Assembly: GCA_018340805.1 (NCBI GenBank)
Contig: JACMZG010000008.1
Location: 22,149,359-22,213,358, forward strand
DNA: 64,000 nucleotides
Direction of reading: 5' to 3'
DNA from: Microvelia longipes
Taxonomy: Eukaryota > Arthropoda > Insecta > Hemiptera > Veliidae
Of this stretch, positions 36,946 to 48,300 are shown in pieces. Numbering within the stretch: position 1 is the stretch's first letter; each line of letters opens with the position of its first letter. The notes below the pieces were generated by a model. The model was not told the DNA's origin. It did not search any database and saw only the letters and a list, made by a program, of their open reading frames with translations. The translations under genes were made by a program, and so were the position numbers.

Positions 36946-37209
36946 CCAATGTGACGTTACAACACAATATATGTGAATCTATTGTGAGTCTTATTTAACT
37001 GTGAGTGAGGTAAATATTGGTTTGTTTTCTATGTAATTAAGTATTTTAAGTTTCTAAACGGTAAGAGATCTTTTAGAAAGTGTTTTGATTTATATTACAG
37101 TCAACTAACAGGCACTGCTAGATGATGAAGAGAATATAAAGGTCATTAAGGGTTAAATAATGTTTTAAGTGTGCCAAAGGGAGTAAGAATGTTAAGAGAA
37201 AATGGAAAT

Positions 37210-37313
37210 ACAATTTGTCAGTGAAAACAGTGTGTGGAGAAATTCATTAGCGCTTAAAACCACTGCGTGATATTATACTCTACTAGGCTAGAGATAAGAG
37301 AAAATCTTTGTTA
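37210..37313 (+). repeat. Direct repeat, copy 1
   Basis: About 104 bp, roughly 93% identical by eye to 38202-38305. Shared blocks include CGCTTAAAACCACTGCGTGA and CTCTACTAGGCTAGAGATAA. The offset is 992 bp. Confidence 0.85.
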
Positions 37314-37906
37314 AGAGGTTAAAGACGCGTGCTGTAGAGTCGTCGAGAGACATATTACTTAAATAAATCCCTTTATGTAAAAGGATCTTACAATGTCAGT
37401 TCGGAGTAAAAACCACCGGATAAGAAAACGTGTGCTCTAGAAACTATACAAGGAAAATATAGCATGCGTGCTACACGAAACTGTCTGCCTAAAGGAAGAA
37501 GATAAAAACAAACCGCTAATAGAGTGCCTTAGGATTGAAATACATACACAAACATTTTCTGTATTAGCTTATACACACATCTCATGCATATATTAAAAAT
37601 ACGAATAAAATACTCAGTAGAAACAAACTATTTATTATCTACGTATGACAATGATACTATTGATGTCGTGCTATTATCATGTTAGTTTAGCAACATTTGT
37701 TATTGATATCCTTAGCAATATTATCATCAAAGATACTCGGCTTTTATGTAGACTTTTATTTTATCTGCGTTTTAGTTTGTAATTTCATAAATTATTTTGT
37801 TATAATACTTATCTGCATATGAAGTATCCTTGTGATCTGTTTTTTTGTTTGTTTGAACAGACTATTTGTTACTTCAAATATTTAAATAACGGTAACATTT
37901 ATAATA

Positions 37907-37910
37907 TATA

Positions 37911-37961
<51 letters not shown>

Positions 37962-37986
37962 ATATATATATATATATATATATATA
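37907..37986. repeat. TA-rich microsatellite
   Basis: About 80 bp of TA repeats between the two direct-repeat copies. Confidence 0.93.
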
Positions 37987-38201
37987 AACATACCAATTGA
38001 AGTCGTACTTCTTAAATTGCTCTAATTAACTCAAGGTTGAAGCTGGGCTTGAGATTAGCTGAATTAAAATTACCCATAAAGCTGCTTGATAGTTTTAATA
38101 TTTTGCTTAGAACTAGAGTTATTTCAGTGGAGTAGGTTTAAGTTATTTAAGGTATTTAAATGGATTGTCCCTAAATTTTATCCTAATTAATATTGATTAA
38201 A

Positions 38202-38305
38202 AACAATTTGTCTGTGAAACAGTGTGTGGAGGTATTCATAACGCGCTTAAAACCACTGCGTGATATTATACTCTACTAGGCTAGAGATAAATGAAAATCT
38301 TTGTT
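38202..38305 (+). repeat. Direct repeat, copy 2
   Basis: Second copy of 37210-37313 in the same orientation; differences are small indels and substitutions near both ends. Confidence 0.85.
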
Positions 38306-38670
38306 AATATCCGATCTTTGTTAATCGGGCATTTAATATCCGATGTTAAGTTGATACTTAACATTGCTTTCTATTTTAATTGTGTGTTTTTTTATCGAAA
38401 TAACATACCGAGGTAATAATAGTGTACTGCATCGATTATTTGACAAGATATTGTGGAGTGCTCATAGTTCTTCCTTCTACTCGGAGGAGAACTGGGTATT
38501 TTACTCAGGAGCTTTCTTGTCAACAATATATATTCCTTTGTTAAGTTGACCTCAAATATCAAACGACCCTTCAATTGTTAAAAAAAATAAGGAAAATTGT
38601 AAAATTAGTAACTAGTAATGACATTAAATACAATCCCAAATACAGTGAAACTCAGTGATGCCTCTTGCAT

Positions 38671-38676
38671 TTTATT
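38671..38676 (-). promoter_or_regulatory. Polyadenylation signal of the MIC13-like gene
   Basis: AATAAA on the minus strand, about 47 bases downstream of the stop codon of the gene at 38723-39262. Confidence 0.6.
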
Positions 38677-38722
38677 AGATTGGGCTTTTCAAATAAAAGT
38701 GCAAAAAATGACAGGAAAAAAC

Positions 38723-39262
38723 TTATGTATTTGGAGTAGCTTCCACTTGCGGCACATTTAAAACTGGTTCTTCTGCAGATATACCCATCTCTCTATGCTC
38801 TGGAACTCTTCCATTACTCTTAAATTTATCAGACACTAAAATTGAAATTCTATGTAGATTTCCCGATATGGCTTTGGTTAATTCAGCGGTTTCCGCTGTT
38901 GTGCCCCAGACTCCAGCATCATAAGACCATTTTACGATTCCTCCTAGTATCGTACATTTAATGAGAAATGATAAGGTGCTTCGAAAATCTTTAGGTTGCT
39001 CAACTGTTTCTTCTTTTACATTAATATTTTCTTTTAAATTATCGTTACCCATCCATAATTTTTCTGATGGATCTTCGGTAATGGACATGTTATGTCTTGG
39101 CCCTAAAACTTTGTAAAACGGCTTATCTATTTCTTGTCTTGCCACTTCTTGTTCCTTTTGTTTTTCGTACTTCATTCTTTCCATGGCTGCTCTTTGTCTA
39201 ACGACATCGAGGGGCATTTTTGCTAAATTGATTACCTGAAACGGATTTTTCTTCCCAGACAT
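38723..39262 (-). CDS. MICOS subunit MIC13/QIL1-like protein
   Basis: A 179-residue protein from one uninterrupted exon. The ATG at 39262-39260 was chosen because it sits in a good animal context (CCAAAATG); three more in-frame codons upstream lack an ATG. MIC13/QIL1 is a small inner-membrane subunit of the mitochondrial MICOS complex that supports crista junctions. The similarity is in the C-terminal half: residues 96-113 form a hydrophobic segment (FLIKCTILGGIVKWSY), followed by YDAGVWG (114-120) and a hydrophilic helical tail, as in the MIC13 family. The first 90 residues are extra compared with the usual protein of about 120 residues; they contain a charged, helix-prone stretch (residues 20-45) and no recognised domain. 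Mixed codon composition and a downstream AATAAA support a real gene. No poly-A tract marks it as a retrocopy. Family call is moderate, coding status high. Confidence 0.72.
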   Translation of the reverse strand: MSGKKNPFQVINLAKMPLDVVRQRAAMERMKYEKQKEQEVARQEIDKPFYKVLGPRHNMSITEDPSEKLWMGNDNLKENINVKEETVEQPKDFRSTLSFLIKCTILGGIVKWSYDAGVWGTTAETAELTKAISGNLHRISILVSDKFKSNGRVPEHREMGISAEEPVLNVPQVEATPNT

Positions 39263-39570
39263 TTTGGCCACCGAATTTTTAAGTTTACAACGGATTTAGG
39301 ATTGATTTCTTACAGTTTTTTTGACATAAACATTTGTCAAATTATGACATCTAATTATGATCAGAGACTATAGATACTTAAACAGTAAGACTGTCGACTC
39401 AATGGTGGGAAAATTTGGATTCCGGTCGACACTAGCGCAGCGGGGGACCTACCTTTCAAATGAGTAAGCGTGCGCCTTGATTTCCCGCTTTTTGCCCACA
39501 GTCAGTTTGAAATTTAATTTTTATACTTTGTATAGTTATACTTCTAACTAACCCTACCACTATAATCTTA
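39263..39570 (-). other. Probable 5' region of the MIC13-like gene
   Basis: The interval upstream of the start codon is less AT-rich than its surroundings around 39410-39500 (GCGCAGCGGGGGACC and GTGCGCC). It could hold the promoter. No TATA box or splice structure can be fixed. Confidence 0.35.
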
Positions 39571-39908
39571 CACAGAACGCTTCTGATTATTTTTAAGTTT
39601 TTCATTCAAGTAATTTATTAATTTAATTGATTCAATCAGGTAATAATGAAATAGTGGCTAAAGTTTACACGTGGTAGAAGATAGATTTCGGCATTTAATG
39701 CAGCCTGTATTTTAATTACATCGGCAAGATGCGCACATGTGATTTAATATTTTTGTATTATATTATTATATTATACATTAATAATATAATGTATTAATAA
39801 ATAAATAAATAAATAAATAAATAAAATATAATTACCTGATAAAATCGACTAAATCAATTAATTAATTAAATGAAATTTACACTTATCTGCCTTCAGTAGC
39901 GTTCTCTG
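39571..39908. mobile_element. Foldback element, family E
   Basis: Inverted arms of about 75 bp (39571-39645 and 39830-39908), with shared words AGAACGCT, TAAGT/AAACTT and TCAGGTAAT, enclose about 185 bp including an (AATA)n run. The arm start CACAGAACGCT also occurs at 19024. Target duplication was not resolved. Confidence 0.6.
39795..39826. repeat. (AATA)n microsatellite
   Basis: About eight AATA units within the foldback interior. Confidence 0.9.
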
Positions 39909-40304
39909 GAAGTTTTAAAAAAGCTTCTATTTACTTTTAGTATCTGAATTTTTGAAATACAGAACATGCAACGGCGAACCGTTTTTGTGAAAAATACATA
40001 CAGAAAACAATAATTTTATTATAATAATAATAAATGTACCTGTCATAACCAAGAATTGTCATGGTATTCATAAATTTAATTATAAAAATATAATCAGTCA
40101 TTTTTGGAAAGCTATTGGGGTTAGTTCATGAGTTGTCCGCACCGGTCCGCCGCAGCGCTATGTTTAGTAGCTTGCAATAATCGAATCCAAACTTTTCCTC
40201 ATTTAAGTTAACCCCTCCTGATTATGATATCCTCGCTTACTTTGAATTTTCACTAATATGATCTATACTTAACTATAATGAATTAGATTTGATACAGAAA
40301 GGCT
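39909..40304. other. Non-coding stretch
   Basis: Nothing recognised. Confidence 0.5.
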
Positions 40305-40500
40305 ATATACCACCTATAGCATGACATACGGATAAAATCAGTTGACAGCGGGGGAAAATAGTGTTGAGGAACCAATGAGATTGGCCTAATATAAAATTGT
40401 GGGCGTGGTTTAACATCAAGGATTATCTCTTTGACTCCCTCTCATTATTCTCCCTCGCTGTCCACTGATTTTAACCATGGTTTATACTATAGTACCTACA
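40305..40500. mobile_element. MITE with long inverted ends
   Basis: Arm 40305-40363 pairs with 40443-40500. The inner half is strong (TAAAATCAGTTGACAGCG against TAAAATCAGTGGACAGCG, with a GGGGGA/GAGGGAG continuation) and the outer half decayed. The 80-bp centre includes CCAATGAGATTGG and GTGGGCGTGGTTTA. Superfamily is unresolved. Confidence 0.65.
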
Positions 40501-40834
40501 AACTTCCGTACTGTGTTTACTTTTTTGTTTAATTTATCACCACAATATACTTTTATTTAAGAAATAAAAGTACGATATGTTTATTTCATCTTTAATGCGT
40601 GTTAAGGAATGTAGTTTTTCGGTTGTTTTCGACTTTCTTACATACATTTCATACATACATACATTTATTACATTTTTTGGCAATTCTTATTTTACATGGT
40701 GTCGTTACTACACTCTAATTATGAGTAGGAGAGTAATTAAAACATACATTAGTTTATAATTACTTATTATTTTATTACTTCTGATTTATTTTTTTAATTA
40801 TTTTTCCCCACCTACTATTTTAGGTATAAGAAAA
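40501..40834. other. Non-coding stretch
   Basis: No gene recognised; a short open frame (40577-40759) has low-complexity hydrophobic composition. Confidence 0.45.
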
Positions 40835-41200
40835 AGTAATGTGTTCATCCTAAAAATCCAAGGTTTCACCATAATTATCCGTTTGACACATTTTTATGAC
40901 GTTCTGAGTGGTTTCTATCATAGTATCTGTCTCTGTTTATGCTAGAGTGTTGAAACAAAAATCATAATTTAGGTCTAGCTTGGTGTGCTAATTAGGATAT
41001 TATATTTTTCAGACTCCGATAACCTATTTTTAAAAAATGAAGATAGTTCGTTAAAAATCTAAAATTTAGCAACATGAACTCAATCGAGTTGAAATTTAAC
41101 GCATCATATGTGGTCAATCGATTCACAAAATTTCATTTTGAAGTTGGTCGTCATTTTAAAAATATTGACTATTACGTTTTTCAATTTTAAATTTTTAATG
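40835..41200 (-). repeat. Repeat family A, decayed copy
   Basis: Reverse orientation of 34310-34735: ATAATTATGGTGAAACC, GATTCGTTGACCACAT-like and similar blocks are shared. The terminal hairpin is degenerate. Confidence 0.6.
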
Positions 41201-41424
41201 CTTTTTGACGTTTGACATATCGTCAAGTTGCGAAACTTTTTTGTAAGTTATCGGGGAACATATATATTGCTGCGACACTTACATGAAAATCATTAAATTA
41301 TTTGATATAGTTGTGAACAACCTAGAGTATAAAAATGAGCAGTTCCTTTGAAAAATGCATGCAAACTATTAAACAAGTGACAGTGCTGCTGTGCTACTGT
41401 ATCAACAATGAAGAATAAACCTGA

Positions 41425-41470
41425 GCCAGAAATTCGCCCGCCTAACCAACTACCGCGCCAGAACTTTTTA
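41425..41470 (+). repeat. Repeat family F segment
   Basis: AAATTCGCCCGCC followed by CCGCGCCAGAA. Related segments are at 12845-12892 and 57460-57502. Confidence 0.45.
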
Positions 41471-41584
41471 TTATATAATCAGCGGTCAAAAGAACACTGG
41501 AAACTCACTCATTTTTAATTTTACCTCCATTCTTTTAATTTTCTAGTTATCAGAAAATAATTAATTTTCTTGGCTTTTTGTGGT

Positions 41585-41735
41585 TCATCATTTTTTAGTT
41601 ACTTGTAAACAGTATCAACTTCGGATCCGTTTTATTCGATTCATCATTCAAGAAAACAGAAAAGACACATCGCTCATATTTTATTTTTACCCTTAATTTT
41701 TTATAGGTTTCTCCTTTTAATAATCACGGTTTGCA
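41585..41735 (+). repeat. Repeat family G segment
   Basis: Shares GATCCGTTTTATTCGATT, a GAAAACA--AAAGACAC block and a TTTACCCTTAATTTT block with 51030-51130, in the same orientation. Confidence 0.55.
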
Positions 41736-42043
41736 GGTGTGCCAATTATTTGGAGATTGGCCTAGTCAACTTTGAACCCGTATTATTTAAGTTTTTCGCG
41801 TCAGAATGATTTTGTAGTTGTAACAGTAAAAAGTGCAAACCCTGACCCCCGGGTTTGAGTACTTGTAGAACTCAGATCGTTTTCGCACCTGTTCAACTCA
41901 GAGCCCTTAAAACATTAAAAAAACGAAACCCTACTTGGCCTACTTGATGTTAATAATAGAATATAACACATTTTAAATTTTCCTGTTATCTTTTTATTTT
42001 TCAATCACTTAAAATGGTCATTTAGTAGCAACACTGCCTAGTT

Positions 42044-42409
42044 TCTGAGAACTGAAATAAAACAGAGTCTCTCCACTAATCATATATATATATTTGATAT
42101 AGCCAGCTTTCAATCTTTACAGATTATCATAAGTGCCGGCGAGCATCGAAGAAAAGAGTCAGAAGACAGCGGTTTCAGTTTTGTCTAGAGGTTTGTAACA
42201 GACTAAAATAGCTTTGTAGTCAGCTAAAAATCTCTAGACAAAACTGTAACTGCTGTCTCCTGATCTTTTCTTCGCTGCTCGCCGGCACTGATGATGATCT
42301 GTTAAGATTGAAAGCTGGCTATGTCAAACATATATCATTATTGGGGAGAGACTCTGTTTTATTTCATTACTTGAAACTCCACAACTCATTTTGCCTTATC
42401 TGAGAACTG
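42044..42409. mobile_element. Large foldback element with hammerhead-like arms
   Basis: Two arms of about 150 bp (42055-42205 and about 42215-42366) are near-complete reverse complements, sharing AAATAAAACAGAGTCTCTCC, TAGCCAGCTTTCAATCTT and GTGCCGGCGAGCA. An 11-bp direct repeat TCTGAGAACTG flanks it (42044-42054 and 42399-42409), possibly a target duplication, although 32 bp separate the right arm from the right copy. Each arm contains a hammerhead-like core: CTGATGA and GAAA around 42288-42313 on the plus strand, and a damaged CTTATGA version in the left arm. Confidence 0.72.
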
Positions 42410-42884
42410 GTCATAGGAAAGAATAAAACTTAATCATTCTATACTAGATCCAAATTGTTTAGAGTTTCACAATACACTAATGTGCCGGAACTAACATTAA
42501 CTAACACTAAGCCGAACCTAATATAAGTATTTATAATTTAGCTTGTATTTTAGAGAATATGTATGTGGATTTCATGTAGACGATATCAGGTTAGAATTCT
42601 ACACTTGACCCCTCTCTTTCTCATCTTATTATTTCACTTATAGTAATATTTATTATTTATCTCTAATAATATTTATCTCTTATGGATTTATATTTATTGA
42701 TCTTTTTATATTCAGGATGGCACAATGGAGATACCTCAGAGGATTAAGTGCCCTGGAATTTCACGCCTGAGTATAAAAAAAGCTTAGATAATTATAAAAT
42801 TCTAAATACGAGCGAAGCGAGACCGAAATAATAATACTCTTTGGATAACTATTGCATTCTATGGTCGAATGTTGCGAGAATTCG

Positions 42885-43677
42885 GAAAAATCAGGTAGGG
42901 GGTACCTCGGAACTTTTACTCAATCCATCGGATTCGCTACGCTCATCCTCCCTTCGTCGGACTCGCTTCGCTCGTCATCAAAATATAAAATTAGCTAAAT
43001 TTGCAAAATTAGTGTAATTAATTATAACAGGTCTTTGGACTCGTTTCGCTCTCCCTCTAATTGTAATTAAATTTGTTTTATTCCCAACGGTGATCCAGGC
43101 ACTTCCCTCGCTTGATGCTACTTCACTTTATAATCCAACAATAACCATTGATATACTTGCCGTATTAAAATGAAACTTAGTACACTTATTTGTTACGTAA
43201 AGGGATACACTTGTTTTAGGTTTCTGCTTAATTGGTTTATTTTCTGATTTTTTTCCCAATTTTCTTTTAAATGATACAGGTCATTCGATAATAATTAAAC
43301 TAATGCTGATAATGTTATGAAATTTAGCACATACGTTGTTCTTTTATATTTTACTACTTGCGTGCCAAATGTCAAACCGATTAACAAAGTTTTAACAGAA
43401 TTTTCGAAATTTTTGCTGCGTCGTTATTGCGGGTTATAGATAGTTTTTCCGGATAGCACAACTAGACCTAAAGATTGATTTTTATACCAAATTTCAATTG
43501 TCTAGACTACGTTCACTAGTAGATACAATGATAACAGACAAAATCTTTGTGAAAACCACTCAACAGGTCTTAAAACACCTGAAACAGATAATATACGTAA
43601 CATCCCAGTTTCGCATTTTTTCTAGCACGCAATACTTTTCCTATATACGCATGGTATAAATGAGGAAAAGTAAAAAA
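42885..43677 (+). repeat. Composite repeat B+A, longest copy
   Basis: Begins with the B block (AGGTAGGGGGTACCTCGGAA, GGATTCGCTACGCTCATCC, GACTCGCTTCGCTCGTC) and ends with the A block and its terminal hairpin (TTTTCCTATATACGCATGGT onward, ending GAGGAAAAGTAAAAAA). The A and B families may therefore be two ends of one element of about 790 bp. ACTTTTCCTCATT occurs near the left end of the 23258 copy and, inverted, at the right end, a possible short terminal inverted repeat. No coding frame. Confidence 0.6.
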
Positions 43678-44591
43678 AATAATTGAAATGGTTAAGATTG
43701 TTATTTTCATTGATTATCTCTAATTAAATAAGGTAAGAACCTATTTTTTTAATTAAATGTTTTTGTTTAAAGTTTACTATTCTCAGCTGTTGATATTACA
43801 TATGAAGTCAAGGATTTAAAACATTTCATTGATATTACTGAGACAGTGAAAATAAGAATGTCGTGTGAGTTCTAAAGGATATATCATACCCGTATTACTT
43901 ACAGCTTGTAAATTTCATGCTTGACATAACTTGATTTGCTAAGCATGACAAAATTCTACTTATCTTACATTTCAATTCAGTTTATACGGCTTTTACTACT
44001 ACTAGTGTATGTTTGAATCGTTATACACTTCCTTACTATGATCTTACATACCTCAACTATGGTTCGTGTTACGCACACTTGTTCTTTCTATTTTTATGTG
44101 CGAATCTTTGTCATATCATGCTGTGTTCTTCATTGTTTTGGCGAATTTTCTTAGAAATTACGCTTATGCGGTCGTTTCGTTAACAGAATAGGAGAGGTGA
44201 CGGAAGGAAGGTTCCTAATTTCTAAAAGTGTGTGTAAATGTTTCTACCCTAGAGTATGGCGTTCGATTAATTTTGGAAGCTTTTTCAAATTGATATGAAT
44301 ATTGGCTTATTCTGAAATTGGGAAATTCCGAAGTCTATTGTCTAACCAGTCAATACAATAAGTGGCCCTGAAAGGGTTACTAGGTTATGGAAGGTAATTA
44401 GAATGGATCTTAATAAATAAGCATGACCATTTCTTTAGAAACATGATTTGATTTGTGACACTGATCGGACTGTACAAGTACAAGTCAAAAAATAATTATA
44501 GGAAAGGATGTTTTCCAAACACAAAATCTAGTAAAAAAAATAAATAAAAAAATTCTTTGAAAATAATTTAAATTGAAAGGAACCACACAGA
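43678..44591. other. Non-coding stretch
   Basis: Nothing recognised. Confidence 0.5.
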
Positions 44592-44790
44592 AAAAATTGG
44601 GTCTATATGGTACCTCGGATTTTTTTAATCACATCGGACTCGCTTCGCTCGTCATTAGATAGCAAATACATCCTTTTATTCTCAGCGATCACCCTTACAG
44701 CATTGACAACGCTCAATGCGGCTAAACTTTTACTATCCAACAAAAATCATAGATATATTTGTCATATTTAGACAATAGTTGGTGTACGAA
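44592..44790 (+). repeat. Repeat family B copy
   Basis: ATGGTACCTCGGATT, ACATCGGACTCGCTTCGCTC, and a trailing TCCAACAAAAATCATAGATA block as in the 43130 copy. Confidence 0.65.
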
Positions 44791-46624
44791 TTTCTTACAT
44801 AAGAGTATATAAATACACTTTTGAGTATCACTACTATTAGTGTTTTTAACCAGTATGGTTTTAAATCGTTTTAAGCTTCTCTAGTTTCATTTTTCGTGTT
44901 TTTATAATACGAAAAATTCGTATTCGTATTTGTCTTTGTTTTAATTGTGTAATTTGTGATTACTAATAACTAGAAGCTATATATAATATTAGAATAGATA
45001 AACTATTCAGTATAGTCATTAGCTTTTAGAAGTAGTACTGCAGTATTTCTATGGTTGCTTTGACAAAGTACTTGACTCAGGTAAAAAAAGGTTTTTTAGG
45101 TCAAAAAAATGTATAATTACCAACACTCTTTCTAAAAAAATAATTTATTTCTTGCTCTTAATTTGAAAATTTAAATTGTAAAATATTACTTAAAATTAGC
45201 ACAAGATTTTAGTCTTATTCATTATTAAATGGATATTTTAAATCTTAAAAAAATAAGTGAAATTTGTTTTTAAGTTAGCTTCTTTTCCATTATATTCTTT
45301 TTATAAGATTATTTTCTCGAGAGGAAACATTTTAAGTTGCTGATAATAGATGACAGTTTGAAACTTGGTTCGTTTAATAATTAACACAAGTCTTTATAAT
45401 GGGTGTCCCCTATTTTATAAATAATTCATTTTTATATAAAGAAGGAGAGACGTTAAATATTGAAAGTAAAGTGTCGGATGGAAGTTGACGCAGCAACAAC
45501 ATCTAGGAGCTATGATTGATGATATCTTTAGTTAAGTCGAGCCCGCCGCTCCTTCACCGTATCCTTGCTTTAAGTGACTTCTACTTTCGCGGACTTGGGT
45601 CAATTCCACCCAAAATTGTTGATTGATGAATGACTTTGAAGGATATTTTCTCGAAAAAAAGCTGGTTTTTCTTCTGAAGGATCTGTTGAAGTATAGAAAG
45701 AGAAAAGCTAAAAAAGGATTGACATTAACTGAAACATTGTTGGGCCCACTAGCATTGCCTTTACGTTAAAATTCTTTCTGCTCCGTATAATACTCGAGCA
45801 AGTTGTTCTATTTTTCTTTTTTACGGACAGTTTCTGTTAGCTAGGTAGAGAGGGGTTTCCCCTTAAGATTTCGCACATATTTCAAGTCGGGTTTGTTTTT
45901 CTCTGTCTTCTTTTTTCACTTTTTCCATCACCTAAACAAGAAAAATCCTAGGGAATCCTTTATCAATCAAGTCTCACCCACTCTGACACTAGGGAAAAAA
46001 GAACACTATCATTCTGAAACAACTTAACAGCTAAATTATCTTCTGTTTTAAAAATAACATGTTAAATAAAAAATGGATCATCACTGTAAACCAAATAATA
46101 AGTAGTAAGTATATATACCGATAAGTTGTATGGTATCCTGTCAAGCTTATAAGTATGGCGGAATAGAACGAGCCCTTATAACTAATTGTAGTTACGATAA
46201 AATACCACTTATTTAACATTCTCCTCGCACGCATGTGCCTTCTTCTCAAAGAGACTTATACTTAGAGAGAGGACTCTGATAAAATAACACAGTGATAAGT
46301 CATCCGGAAGTGTGACAGTTTACATTGGGTGCCATAACTTCTCCTAATAGTGTCTCCTTAGAGGAAGACTTGAGACTCCCTACCTCTCTACAGCTCCTAT
46401 AGGAGCACATGTTTATGATGCACCCTATAAACTCCGGGCATTTTCAGAGACGTCACATTAAGTCACTTTATACAACACAGATAATTAAAGCATTTATGCA
46501 ATAAATAATAAGTAAAACTGATTTAAATTCATTTTACTTAATTTAAGAAAAATAGTCGTAAAATAATATAATATTTACGTGACATTGTGTATAATTGTGA
46601 CTATAAATTGTAAATATGAAATAT
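44791..46624. other. Non-coding stretch
   Basis: No gene or RNA recognised. A less AT-rich part at 45480-45700 has no long frame on either strand. Confidence 0.5.
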
Positions 46625-46715
46625 CCAAAAATGGTCTCTCCAATGTACAGTACCCAGACACCAAAATGGTCTCTCCAATGTAGAGTACCCAGACACCAAA
46701 ATGGTGTCTCAAACT
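46625..46715 (+). repeat. 35-bp tandem repeat, about 2.5 copies
   Basis: Period 35, with the unit containing ATGGTCTCTCCAATGTA and GTACCCAGACACC at 46631, 46666 and 46701. Confidence 0.88.
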
Positions 46716-47930
46716 CCAAGGTACCGTGCTTCCCAGGGAATGAATGATCTGAATGAAGAGCTGCATCCTTCTACTAGTAGTAACTTGCTTCTTCCACATT
46801 TATTTTATGGTTTGACACCCTGAAATAAATATTTATATGTTTTGCAAAGTTTAAAACATTAAGATTAAAATCCACGTTAATAAATTATTATTTTTTTTTA
46901 TTAAAGGAACGCATTTGTACGTTTCATATTCCTTTAACTTAGCAAGTATAATTTCCTTAAGTGTTAATACGTTAGGGAAATTTCTTGCCTTAGTGACCTA
47001 CAGAGCTGGCACGTGACAGTTATCTACGTATAAACTCTACGTAGACCTGTGTAAAGTACCTATAGACACAGGGGCTCAATCTCATATACTTACATATTCA
47101 TGGCCCTTCTTCACCTTTTTTCTCTTTCTTTTTTTTGCTCTCTTGCTCTAATACGGCTATTATATTATGTACATATGTAAGAGACTTCCCGGTGCCTTAA
47201 AACCTTGATGATCTTCTGTCACGCAACCTGTACATAAAAAAAATTCTCGATATAAATCTTCGTAAAAAATTTCAATTTAAATTACCCACGACATTAATAT
47301 TAATTAAGTTAACATGTAAAAAAAATTCCCTTAATCTCTGTAAGTAAGAAAATATGCTAATTTTAATTACTTATGTTATCAACAAAACATTAAATTAAAA
47401 TTATTTTACTTAAATTTAATGTTACTTTCCTAAATTGTTTGAAAATAAAAGAAACATTATTACAATACCTCATGTTATATTAATCACTGTTGTAGATGAA
47501 AGGATATTATTAAATGAAAACGATACCCCTTTATTGTTGTTTTTGTATTATTATTAATAGCTATTTTAATAGTTTTTCTCCCCAAAACACATTTTTTTCA
47601 TTTATCTCAAAAAAAGATTTAGTGTGTAATTTGAACTTGTATCCTATATATTTTAATTTTTGCGTTAATTTTTCACAGAACTTTGTATTTTTAAACTTTT
47701 ATACTAATTTAATATACCTTGAATACATCCTTCTCAGGGAGGAGGGGATAAATGAATTTAAATAAGAAAAGCTTTTGGTATAGGCAGAATTCTTTTAGGG
47801 TTAAGCACGAATTTCTAAACAATTTCAATTTCCTTTAAAACAGTTTTTCTAGTTTTATAAATAGAAAAATAGAGTATAAATTTAATGAGGCGAATACTTC
47901 ACTGCTTCTAGTTAATGAAAAAAACGGGTG
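46716..47930. other. AT-rich non-coding stretch
   Basis: The longest open frame (47514-47765) is Phe/Asn-rich and has no domain; probably chance in AT-rich DNA. Confidence 0.45.
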
Positions 47931-48300
47931 CGGGGTACATAGAGACGATTCCTTATCACATCGGATTCGCTAAGCAAATTCTCCCTTTTTCGGACTACTA
48001 CATGCGTGCCAAATCTCAATCCGATCTTTTTATTTTATTTTTTATTTTCCGCGTTTTTATGATTTTTCATAGTTTTTGCTGAGTCATTATGATTTTCATT
48101 TTTTTTATTGGTTAATGACGTCTTAAAAAATATTTTCTGAATAAGACAACTACAGCGGTAGACTGGTTTAATCTATGATGATAACAGGCACACAAACACA
48201 TATATAGACAGACACCTTTGTGAAAACCACTCAGGTTTCGGTTTTTTTGCAAAGACAATACTTTCCTATTTACCTTCGATATAAATGTGGAAAAGTAATA
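47931..48300 (+). repeat. Composite repeat B+A, internally shortened copy
   Basis: The B start (GGGTGCGGGGTACATAGAG, ACATCGGATTCGCTA) joins directly to an A segment (TGCGTGCCAAATCTCAATCC) and ends in a degenerate hairpin (ATAAATGTGGAAAAGTAA). This supports B and A being one element. Confidence 0.65.

Noticed and set aside
38364..38574. Overlapping 60-61-residue frames on both strands beside the MIC13-like gene.
   Set aside because: Mutually overlapping, no recognisable features, and no start context; likely chance.
47514..47765. 83-residue Phe/Asn-rich frame.
   Set aside because: Composition follows AT bias and no domain is seen.
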